Notes under the pieces: generated by a model | What the model was told of the DNA's origin: nothing | The model's database searches: none | What the model saw: only the letters and a program-made list of their open reading frames with translations | Part shown: positions 34,077-40,941 of the stretch, piece by piece | How the letters are laid out: the number at the start of each line of letters is the position of its first letter | How positions within the stretch are numbered: the first letter of the stretch is position 1 | Position numbers and translations under genes: made by a program | DNA from: a virus | Virus record (IMG/VR): IMGVR_UViG_3300036772_000557 | Span: 26,449-90,448 of that record | Reading direction: 5' to 3' (one strand) | Length of the DNA stretch: 64,000 bases

Positions 34077-34091
34077 TGCGATGCTCCATAA

Positions 34092-34361
34092 TCAGCGCCG
34101 GGTGCGCATCTCCGCGGCGATAGCTTCGAGTTTCGCGTTGGTTGTCGCCGCGGTACGATTGATCGCGCCGAGTGCGCCGGCCGTCGCGATGCGGGTCGTT
34201 TGAATCTCGTCGGCGATATTGCGCAGATGGCTCAGCTGTCGAGCGGCAGAGATCTCTTCGTGCATTTCTTCGAGGTGAGAGTTCAGAACGTAGATCAGGC
34301 CGGCAAAGCCGAAGCTGACGACAATCAACAATGCCACGTCCAGTGCAGCCGCTAGCGTCAT
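34092..34361 (-). CDS. Small membrane-anchored coiled-coil protein
   Basis: 89 residues from the ATG at 34361, which overlaps the previous stop as ATGA. N-terminal transmembrane helix (AALDVALLIVVSFGFAGLIY), then a long coiled coil (LNSHLEEMHEEISAARQL, NAKLEAIAAEM). Unusual inside the head-tail connector cluster; perhaps a moron. No family recognised. Confidence 0.55.
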   Translation of the reverse strand: MTLAAALDVALLIVVSFGFAGLIYVLNSHLEEMHEEISAARQLSHLRNIADEIQTTRIATAGALGAINRTAATTNAKLEAIAAEMRTRR

Positions 34362-34975
34362 CTCGATGCCCTCACTGAAATGCTCGGGAACGCATAGGTG
34401 GCTTTGACCGGCCACGGGATCGGCACGGGCACCTCCCCCTCACTGACATAGGAGAACGTGATCGCCGCGTCGGGGAAGCGCTCGCGCGCGGCCATGGCCG
34501 TCAATTCGTAGACGCCGTCTGGCGCCTGGACCGAAAGGCCATGCTCGATCTTGCGCGCATAGGGTCTGGCGTTGACGAAGACGCATTCCGCATTCGCGCG
34601 GATTTGCATCGCCTCGGCGGCTTCAGGCACGTCGACCCAAACGCCGTCGACGATCAGCCAGTGAACCTGGAAATAGTGAGGCTGACCGCGCTCGGGGCCG
34701 ATCGGCGAGTGCGTGACGAGCTCGTGCCAGATCCAATCGAGGATCGGGCCGAGGTCGAGAAAGATAAAGCGAATGTTGCCGAACGGCCGGACGCTATCGA
34801 GCGGCGCTCCAGGGCGCCCGTCGACCAGCGTTCTCGACGGCGGACCTTGCTTGGCCTGCAGCGCGGCGAGTTGTTGCCGCGCCAGGTTCGCTGTGAGGCG
34901 CGGGACGTCCTGCTCGCGCAGGCGTGTGACGAGCGCGGTGGCCTGCGCGGTGGTGATCGGGCGGCTTGCTCGCAT
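34358..34975 (-). CDS. Head-tail connection / tail completion protein
   Basis: About 205 residues from the ATG at 34975 (a TTG two codons earlier is also possible). N-terminal helix (TTAQATALVTRLREQDVPRL), central FGNIRFIFLDLGPILDWIWH and a C-terminal strand (FPDAAITFSYVSEGEVPVPI). Proteins between the connectors and the tail terminator usually complete the neck; this is assigned from position. Confidence 0.5.
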   Translation of the reverse strand: MRASRPITTAQATALVTRLREQDVPRLTANLARQQLAALQAKQGPPSRTLVDGRPGAPLDSVRPFGNIRFIFLDLGPILDWIWHELVTHSPIGPERGQPHYFQVHWLIVDGVWVDVPEAAEAMQIRANAECVFVNARPYARKIEHGLSVQAPDGVYELTAMAARERFPDAAITFSYVSEGEVPVPIPWPVKATYAFPSISVRASR

Positions 34976-35020
34976 CTGCAAACCCGCCCGGAATTATGCA
35001 AAGTCTATGCGCGATGGGGG

Positions 35021-35051
35021 GTAGGCCCGGTTAGGCCCGGTTAGGCCCGGT
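35021..35051. repeat. 10-base tandem repeat TTAGGCCCGG x3
   Basis: Three near-exact head-to-tail copies in the short gap upstream of the 34358-34975 gene. Similar in unit length and copy number to the TTTAAATACG array at 11331-11360, but different in sequence. It occupies the leader region of the downstream gene. Confidence 0.85.
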
Positions 35052-35063
35052 AAGTGCCGACGC

Positions 35064-35255
35064 TCACGATTTCGGCCCCGTGACAATCACCCCGCCGCTA
35101 ACGCGAGGATCAGGATAAGCAACCTCAAGAGCTTCGATCAGCCCATAGGCCGTGGCACAGCACGGACACCCTGGCGCGTTATTGTGGCCCCAGGCCTTCA
35201 TTTTGTCCCGGATTAACTTTATAACACGGGCCTTATCCATCGGTTCGGTCGGCAT
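35064..35255 (-). CDS. Small cysteine-containing protein
   Basis: 63 residues: a charged helix (KARVIKLIRDKMKAW), then NNAPGCPCCATAYGLIEAL. The C-P-C-C cluster could bind metal, though only three cysteines are present. It sits between neck protein genes. No recognised family. Confidence 0.5.
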   Translation of the reverse strand: MPTEPMDKARVIKLIRDKMKAWGHNNAPGCPCCATAYGLIEALEVAYPDPRVSGGVIVTGPKS

Positions 35256-35274
35256 TATCTGTCGCGCCCCTCTC

Positions 35275-35649
35275 TTAGCCTCTGACCAAAAGATTGATCC
35301 TCACGACTTGCTCGCTGATTTTCAGCACATCCACGCCCTGCACATTCCGCTGAAACCCGGCGTAGCTGACCTTGTCGGTTGCGCGCGGTGCCGTGCCGAG
35401 GCGCTGTGCGAGAGAAGGGATCGAGTCGCCCTCGATGGCGATATTTGAATCGCCTTGCATAAGACTGCCGCCCGGGATGATTTCCTGTGGTCGGTAATTG
35501 CGCACGAAGCCGGGGCATGAAGCCGAGACGGTGGTCGGCGGCGTCGTCCTGACGTCGATGATCCGCGTAAAGGTGATTGTGGTTCCGTTGCCGCCGAGCC
35601 CGGGATCGATAAAGGCATTCGTGAGCTCGATCGCGTCGCTCGGATCCAT
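35275..35649 (-). CDS. Neck / head-tail adaptor protein
   Basis: 124 residues, beta-rich, starting MDPSDAIELTNAFIDPG and ending KISEQVVRINLLVRG. It lies between the gp6-like connector and the tail completion gene. The start is an ATG at 35649 with a weak site. Function from position. Confidence 0.45.
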   Translation of the reverse strand: MDPSDAIELTNAFIDPGLGGNGTTITFTRIIDVRTTPPTTVSASCPGFVRNYRPQEIIPGGSLMQGDSNIAIEGDSIPSLAQRLGTAPRATDKVSYAGFQRNVQGVDVLKISEQVVRINLLVRG

Positions 35650-35665
35650 GAGGCGCTACCTACGA

Positions 35666-36019
35666 TTATTGGGTCGCGACGATGCTAACCATTTGTGTAG
35701 TGTCGCCATCGGCTCCGAGACCCGGCCCATCCGGATTGACGATCACATTATTTCCGGAGAGCGCAAACGTCGAGGAATCGTCAGAAAATGGTGTCGTGAA
35801 GGCAATCGTTCCCGTGAACGGTGCCCCGTTCGACCAAGTCACATTGACTGCGCTGACCACCGTGCTTCCAGACGCATCAGACGAGAGCGACGGCGTCGGT
35901 GGATCGAAGGTTATGACCAGCTGGGGCACGTGATGCAGGATTACGTTCCCCATGACATTTATGGCCAGCATCATCGCCGTCGAAATGGCGAATAGGAACC
36001 AAAACAGCCGCTGATTCAC
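35666..36019 (-). CDS. Membrane-anchored Ig-like SDG domain protein
   Basis: About 117 residues from a GTG that overlaps the connector stop as GTGA. An N-terminal hydrophobic helix (LFWFLFAISTAMMLAINVMG) acts as anchor or signal. The rest is one Ig-like domain (SLSSDASGSTVVSAVNVTW, TFALSGNNVIVNPDGPG), nearly the minimal unit of the domain also found at the C-termini of the 6980 and 55762 proteins. Coupling to a connector gene is striking for an exported protein. Confidence 0.6.
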   Translation of the reverse strand: MNQRLFWFLFAISTAMMLAINVMGNVILHHVPQLVITFDPPTPSLSSDASGSTVVSAVNVTWSNGAPFTGTIAFTTPFSDDSSTFALSGNNVIVNPDGPGLGADGDTTQMVSIVATQ

Positions 36020-37005
36020 TGCACGAACACGGTAAGGACACCGACAGCGCTCCCGGCGGCCCAATTGCCCCCGGTCGAGATAAGGCCCAGCCGATCCCCG
36101 GCCGCGAGCGATGTAGTCGTGACCGTTAACAGCTGTTCCGTCGCCGCGGTGCCGTTTGCGTCGAACGAGCCGGAATGAAGGACGGTGCCAGAACTGAGAG
36201 CCGTTCCGCTCGCGGCCTTGACGATAGAAATGGTGCCAGCGGCCCCTATGGGGACCTCGACAGTCCCGCGAATTGCCACGATCGTCATCGCCTGTCGTAT
36301 ATCCGCGAATGGCGTATTGCCTGGATCTAGCCCCGCCTGATAACTGATTGATAGGGGGATCGTTTGCTCAACCAAAGAGGGGCCGCCGATGGGCGTTCCG
36401 CCGAGGAGAATTCCGGAGATCGGCGCGACCCGGCGCCGTAGGTCGAGATCGCGTTGCGTTTCGGGCAGCAACATGGCCACAGAATACGTGCGCGACCCTA
36501 TGCCCGCAGCGCTCTCGCTCGACACGCCGATGCGCGTGCGCTGCCGATATTTCTGCGCGACCAACTCGATGCAGGCCTGCTCGATGTCGGCCGGGGCCGT
36601 GGTATAGCCAGCAGTGTACGAGAACGAGACGCAGAGCGGGAGGAGCGGGACGGAAACGCCGTAAAACACCAGCTTGTCGGCGAGCGCCGCATAGCCGACT
36701 GAAAACGCCGCGGTCATCGGCAAGGTGAGCGGTGGAATCGCCTGGCCCGCGACGCTGACCGCACTCACCGCAGAGACCGGCCGCGCCGCGAACACGTAGG
36801 TCGGGTTGCGGATGTAGAGCCCGACCCCATCGCGATATTCGGTGTAATTGGCGGCCAGGAAATTATCGCTGCAGTAATTGATTATCCACTGCGTCGCGCC
36901 GGTGATGAGCTTGTCGATCTCGGCAACGTCGAAGCTGTTGGCGTTCGCGCTCGTCTGCAGGTAGGCGATGACTGCGTCGGACGTCGTGAAGTCGCCAGCC
37001 GCCAT
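36016..37005 (-). CDS. Head-tail connector (gp6-like) with C-terminal extension
   Basis: 329 residues. Residues 1-180 have the helical connector layout (TTSDAVIAYLQTSANANSF, ATQWIINYCSDNFLA, DIEQACIELVAQKYRQRTR). Residues about 220-329 form an added beta domain (PIGAAGTISIVKAASGTALS to GVLTVFVQ) absent from simple gp6 proteins. It follows the terminator at 37016-37063 and precedes the neck genes, as expected for the adaptor binding the portal. Confidence 0.65.
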   Translation of the reverse strand: MAAGDFTTSDAVIAYLQTSANANSFDVAEIDKLITGATQWIINYCSDNFLAANYTEYRDGVGLYIRNPTYVFAARPVSAVSAVSVAGQAIPPLTLPMTAAFSVGYAALADKLVFYGVSVPLLPLCVSFSYTAGYTTAPADIEQACIELVAQKYRQRTRIGVSSESAAGIGSRTYSVAMLLPETQRDLDLRRRVAPISGILLGGTPIGGPSLVEQTIPLSISYQAGLDPGNTPFADIRQAMTIVAIRGTVEVPIGAAGTISIVKAASGTALSSGTVLHSGSFDANGTAATEQLLTVTTTSLAAGDRLGLISTGGNWAAGSAVGVLTVFVQ

Positions 37006-37015
37006 GATCGCCTCT

Positions 37016-37063
37016 TAAAAATAACCGCCCCCTAGCTCTCCGCGTTGAGCTGGGGGCGGTTCT
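37016..37063 (-). terminator. Rho-independent terminator before the connector gene
   Basis: On the minus strand GAACCGCCCCCAGCTC, a short loop, GAGCTAGGGGGCGGTT and then ATTTTT. A long, almost perfect stem directly upstream of the connector gene start and after the gene ending at 37094. Confidence 0.85.
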
Positions 37064-37093
37064 CGCCAGGTTATTCGCGGCCCGGCGAAACCT

Positions 37094-37600
37094 CTATTCG
37101 TCCCCGCTCTCGCGCTTGGTGCGCCGGCTCTTCGAGCCAGAGGACGCATTGTCCTCGAGGACCGGCGCCGGCGGCTCGCTCGGATCAGGTGGCGGTGCCG
37201 GAGGCGGCATGAAGTCCGCCATGGACAGAACCGACACGCCTTGATGCACGCCGACGACGTCCGCCACGCCTTCGGACGGGAACGCCATGACGTGCTGCAG
37301 TTCCCCGTTGGGCATCGTCGTCTCTTCGGAATGATATTCGACACCATCGAACGATAGCGAGAACGGGCCGTCTGTGTGCACCAGCGGCATCGTTTGGCCG
37401 GATAGTTCACGGCGTTTGACGAATCCTGGCAAGGCAAAGCCTCCTTTGTGCAAAAACTCGGCGGCTGCGGCCGGCGTCACGTTGACTAGCCAGCGGTCGC
37501 CCGGGGCGGCGCGGTAAGGCTCGAAGCTGCGGTCGTGCGAACAAATCGGGAAGCTATAGGTCTCGCCGAGCGGGCAGACCAGCGTGATTAGCTCTTCCAT
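37094..37600 (-). CDS. Structural or assembly protein, unknown function
   Basis: 168 residues from the ATG at 37600, overlapping the upstream gene by 13 bases. MEELITLVCPLGETYSFPIC, then a beta section (PFSLSFDGVEYHSEETTMPN) and a proline-rich acidic/basic tail (PPPAPPPDPSEPPAP, SRRTKRESGDE). Located between capsid and connectors, so perhaps a head accessory protein. No recognised family. Confidence 0.5.
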   Translation of the reverse strand: MEELITLVCPLGETYSFPICSHDRSFEPYRAAPGDRWLVNVTPAAAAEFLHKGGFALPGFVKRRELSGQTMPLVHTDGPFSLSFDGVEYHSEETTMPNGELQHVMAFPSEGVADVVGVHQGVSVLSMADFMPPPAPPPDPSEPPAPVLEDNASSGSKSRRTKRESGDE

Positions 37601-37863
37601 GGTTTTGCTTTTCCCTGTTCTGCCGCCAACTCGGCGACGATTGCGCGGCGCGTGCGGGCTATCGTTTCTGTGATCGCCTCGCTCAGCACGGCCGATATCG
37701 CCTGCTCCTGGTGCTGGCGATGGTCGCCGGTTTTGCGGCTGACGCGGAGGGCGCAATTCTCGCGGTTCCGCTCGGCGCGCCATGCGACATAATCTGGATC
37801 GCGGTTGTGCTCGTATTCAGACGCGCGGGCGACCCCGCTGCGATCGTATTCGCCTCGTGGCAT
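37588..37863 (-). CDS. Small basic helical protein
   Basis: 91 residues. The N-terminal half is rich in Arg/Asp/Tyr (YEHNRDPDYVAWRAERNREN) and the C-terminal half is a helix (AISAVLSEAITETIARTRRA). No signal or known domain. The overlap with the next gene and the even spacing support it. Confidence 0.5.
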   Translation of the reverse strand: MPRGEYDRSGVARASEYEHNRDPDYVAWRAERNRENCALRVSRKTGDHRQHQEQAISAVLSEAITETIARTRRAIVAELAAEQGKAKPWKS

Positions 37864-37886
37864 TTGCGGTCTTTCAAAATGGAAAC

Positions 37887-37948
37887 GGCCCCGGAAAGGG
37901 GCCGAGTTACTGCAGGTGTCTGCAGCTAGCCGACCGGCGGTCGGTTAG
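37887..37948 (-). terminator. Two tandem hairpins, probable terminator
   Basis: On the minus strand CTAACCGACCGCCGGTCGGCTAG (nearly perfect palindrome) is followed by GGCCCCTTTCCGGGGCC and a T-rich stretch. Located between the genes ending at 37963 and starting at 37863. Confidence 0.6.
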
Positions 37949-37962
37949 CTGTGGTCGCCACC

Positions 37963-38271
37963 TCACCGAATCAGCGGTCTTGTGTTATAGGGATCGAGGT
38001 ATTGAGGACTCAGCGTCCTCTCCGTCGCCCTGATCAGGCTCTTGGCATCGTTGTTAGACATGGCGCGATCTATGATGCGAGCGCATTCGCTCGCCGATTT
38101 GTTGTGTTCCGCCGGCGATCCGTGTGGGGTCGGCTTCGCCCAACGCCCAGGCCGGACCGCGGTGCCGCCCTTCTTGGGCTTGTTCTGCACGATCCGGCCG
38201 TCCTCGGTGATCCACACCGTGATCGCGAGCCCATCGGCTAGGTTCTGTGCCTTCTCTTGCGTCGTCAGCAT
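37963..38271 (-). CDS. Small hypothetical phage protein
   Basis: 102 residues, hydrophilic: TTQEKAQNLADGLAITVWIT, a lysine-rich middle (NKPKKGGTAVRPGRW) and a helical end. Possibly nucleic-acid binding from its basic middle, but no motif is decisive. Lies in the small-gene run after the capsid. Confidence 0.5.
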   Translation of the reverse strand: MLTTQEKAQNLADGLAITVWITEDGRIVQNKPKKGGTAVRPGRWAKPTPHGSPAEHNKSASECARIIDRAMSNNDAKSLIRATERTLSPQYLDPYNTRPLIR

Positions 38272-38330
38272 GCGGCTATCCTAGCACAATTTGACGGGTG
38301 GCAAGCGCCGCCTTGCAGAAGGCGAAGAGT

Positions 38331-38597
38331 TCAAGGTTCGTCATCGGGCGGCGGCCAATAATGTGCATCGGGCGGCGGCCAAAAATCTGCGAACAGCTGC
38401 AAGAGATGAAGCATGAAGCGTCGTAACGATTCGTTTGGGTCATCCGAGGCCAAGCATAGATTCACAATGACGTCCGCAAGCGCCGGTAATGCAGTGTATG
38501 GCGAATAACCGCCTTCGTTAATGTCGCGGCCTATCTTCTCGATCAGGTCGCCCACGCGCTCGACGAACTCGTCGCCTTCGAGGTCATCGTCGCTCAT
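38331..38597 (-). CDS. Small acidic protein
   Basis: 88 residues, acidic and helical (DDDLEGDEFVERVGDLIEKI, ESLRRFMLHLLQLFADF). It ends with a duplicated WPPPD motif (FWPPPDAHYWPPPDDEP) encoded by a short DNA repeat. Unknown function. Confidence 0.5.
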   Translation of the reverse strand: MSDDDLEGDEFVERVGDLIEKIGRDINEGGYSPYTALPALADVIVNLCLASDDPNESLRRFMLHLLQLFADFWPPPDAHYWPPPDDEP

Positions 38598-38613
38598 TTG
38601 GGCTGCGCCGTGG

Positions 38614-39231
38614 TCATGCTCGGCCCTTTGGGGTCGCGATCATCAACGCTATAATGGGCTTGTCCGCCAAGTTTACTACCGTGCGGCACATCTCAACGAA
38701 TTCATCGTCAGTGAAACGCTGTCGCGCGACATTCGCCCAATGCGTCACTAACCGCACATTACTCCGAACATAGGGACCAACCGCATCTATTCTGTCAATC
38801 GATAGCGTATCAGGGCCTCGATTGCTGTCGATTCCCCATTTTAATTCTCGCCCCGTTAACGCGCATTTGCCGTCCTGGTGTTCGTATATCGCCAGCACAT
38901 CGTCAGTCGTTAGGGTAAAAAGAATTTTGGCTTTGCGGCATTGTTGCCGACGTGTGGTCAGATTGGTGTTGACCCAACCACGAAGGTTTGATCTGTTCCT
39001 GACGTATTTAGCGCGCGCGTGCCGCCGGAACATTTCCACATTCTTAGCATAATACGCCTTCCGCCCCGCTGGATTTTTCGCCCGCGATGCGCGGGTCCTT
39101 ACTCCGAAACAGATCTTGCACTCTGGCTTATGTTTTCCCGGTTGATCGGACCGCCGATAAAATTCGGAGATAGGTTTTACCTGTCGGCATTTGCTGCAGC
39201 GTTTTTGGTCGGATAAGATAAACAGAGCCAT
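38614..39231 (-). CDS. HNH endonuclease, free-standing homing type
   Basis: 205 residues. The N-terminus carries two CxxC pairs (C12, C15, C38, C41; KRCSKCRQVKPISEFYRR) as a zinc ribbon. The C-terminal half has the HNH layout with LTGRELKWG, TLSIDRIDAVG and RSNVRLVTHWAN. Such genes cut DNA and spread as selfish elements between phage structural genes, here between the capsid and connector block. The gene looks more AT-rich than its neighbours, which fits recent transfer. Confidence 0.75.
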   Translation of the reverse strand: MALFILSDQKRCSKCRQVKPISEFYRRSDQPGKHKPECKICFGVRTRASRAKNPAGRKAYYAKNVEMFRRHARAKYVRNRSNLRGWVNTNLTTRRQQCRKAKILFTLTTDDVLAIYEHQDGKCALTGRELKWGIDSNRGPDTLSIDRIDAVGPYVRSNVRLVTHWANVARQRFTDDEFVEMCRTVVNLADKPIIALMIATPKGRA

Positions 39232-39334
39232 GACCGCGCTCCTACGCGATTGTGGTGAGGGGGTCGAGAGACGGTTGCCACGTCCTCGATCCCCGCCATC
39301 ATATCGCGCCTAGAGCTAACGTCAACTCCTATCG

Positions 39335-40864
39335 TCAGCCGTTTGCAATATTACTGATGACGCCCATAGCAAAAGGAGCATAGACGGCCAGTACCTCTTC
39401 CGCATAAACACCGACTTGTCTCTCTCTGGTAACTATCGGCCAGTCTAACTGATAGTAGTCCTGCCTCACTTTAACCTCAGCTACATTAGGAACCTCGTTC
39501 GACTGGTACTGGATCGGGAGGTTCTCGGCCCAGCCGACGATGGTGCCTGATGGCAGGTTGGGGTGCAGCCGGATGGGGATGCGCAGGCCGCCGTTGAGGG
39601 CGAAGGGGTTGTAGTAATATTGGATCACGCCCGATGCGGTCAGCTGGTACTCGCCGCCGCTTCCGTCTGCCGGGCTGTCGTAGCGCAGCAGCGGGCCCGC
39701 GGTATTGGACAGCACCTTGCTGGTGATGTTCTTCAGCTCTTGCGAATTGACGTACAGCACGGTCGGGCTGACCCGGAACGTATCCCACATCTTTTGGAAC
39801 ATCGTGTCGATCTCGACGACCGAGCCGCGGCCGGAAGCGGTCAACGTTGTGCCGGTGCCGGCGGTGCCGGTCGCCAGGGTGTTGACATAGGCGTTGTTCG
39901 CCGAGTTCAGGGCTGTGGTCAGGAGACCATCGAAGGCGGTGGTCGTCCCGCCGGCGAGGGAGCCGTTGTTGGCCGAATGATCGCCGGTGACGGCGGTCAC
40001 TAATTGGCCTGTTCCGAGCAGCGGGGCGCTGAACGCTGCGCTGTTGATCGTGGTGATCGCCTCAAGCTTCTCGGCGCCACTGGTGGTGCTGACATACCAG
40101 GCATAGGCGACGGCACCCTGGATGGCGGCAACTGAGCAAAACAGCGTGTTTCCAAGGGTGACGGATTGGGATGCTTCGGCGCTCGCCGCCGAAGAACCAC
40201 CATTCTGGACATAATTCTTACCGTCCGCGCCCGTGATGGAGTTCTGCACCGCGACCCCGGCGGTGAGGCTCGCGGCGCTGTATCCCTCGAGCGTCAGGGC
40301 GACGACCTTGACATAATAGGTAGTCGGCGAGCCCGGCAGGGTGGCGCCTGAACCGGAAGCCGAAAGGGTCGGCGTGCCGGGGGTGCCGAGTGCGATGCTG
40401 AAATTGCCGCCGAGCAGCGCGAACTCTTCTTTTTCCATCATCATCTGCAGGAGACGGAAGGCCATCATCGCCTGGATGTCTTCGAAGGTACGACCTGCGC
40501 TGATCGCTTCGAAGGTCGCCGAGTCCTCTTCGCCGAGCGTGACGAACGAGGCGCTCTTATTCGCCGTCGTGTAACTCATCTTGGCCGAGCGCTGGCCTTC
40601 AGGGACCCAGCCCATCGAGCGCACGCCTGAGCCGAGGATGGCGGAAACGACGCGCCAGTTGGTCATCGTGCCGACGCCCCCGCCGATGCGCGGCAGTACG
40701 TTGCGGATCGGGGTGATGAACGGATAGAGGTTCTTGGCCGGCGCCTGGAGATCGTAAGCGACCAAGCCCGTGCCGGCGACGGAAATAGACTTTGCTAGAT
40801 TATCGTTGGGTGCCCGCAGGGCCTGTTTCATCAGGTCCAGCGATTCTTGGGTAATGGTATCCAT
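39335..40864 (-). CDS. Major capsid protein, HK97 fold, with inserted beta domain
   Basis: 509 residues with a GGAGGA site. The N-arm and early strands (MDTITQESLDLMKQALRAPN, GWVPEGQRSAKMSYTTANKS, FVTLGEEDSATFEA) and the spine helix (FEDIQAMMAFRLLQMMMEKE) are HK97-like. Residues about 158-290 insert a fibronectin/Ig-type domain (PTTYYVKVVALTLEGYSAAS, VAYAWYVSTTSGAEKL). After it the capsid fold resumes (GLLTTALNSANNAYVNTL, LYVNSQELKNITSKV). It ends EVLAVYAPFAMGV. It follows the protease and a terminator, as expected. Confidence 0.85.
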   Translation of the reverse strand: MDTITQESLDLMKQALRAPNDNLAKSISVAGTGLVAYDLQAPAKNLYPFITPIRNVLPRIGGGVGTMTNWRVVSAILGSGVRSMGWVPEGQRSAKMSYTTANKSASFVTLGEEDSATFEAISAGRTFEDIQAMMAFRLLQMMMEKEEFALLGGNFSIALGTPGTPTLSASGSGATLPGSPTTYYVKVVALTLEGYSAASLTAGVAVQNSITGADGKNYVQNGGSSAASAEASQSVTLGNTLFCSVAAIQGAVAYAWYVSTTSGAEKLEAITTINSAAFSAPLLGTGQLVTAVTGDHSANNGSLAGGTTTAFDGLLTTALNSANNAYVNTLATGTAGTGTTLTASGRGSVVEIDTMFQKMWDTFRVSPTVLYVNSQELKNITSKVLSNTAGPLLRYDSPADGSGGEYQLTASGVIQYYYNPFALNGGLRIPIRLHPNLPSGTIVGWAENLPIQYQSNEVPNVAEVKVRQDYYQLDWPIVTRERQVGVYAEEVLAVYAPFAMGVISNIANG

Positions 40865-40893
40865 TGGGAAAATTCCTCCCGTCTGGGGGGCAA

Positions 40894-40915
40894 TAAAAAA
40901 CCCGCCGGCGGCGGG
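40894..40915 (-). terminator. Rho-independent terminator between capsid and protease genes
   Basis: On the minus strand a CCCGCC/GGCGGG stem around GCC is followed by TTTTTTATTG. It sits between the protease gene stop (40942) and the capsid start (40864), within the capsid leader, probably allowing the two proteins to be made at different levels. Confidence 0.85.
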
Positions 40916-40941
40916 TCGGTGAAATTACTGTGATGCCAGAG

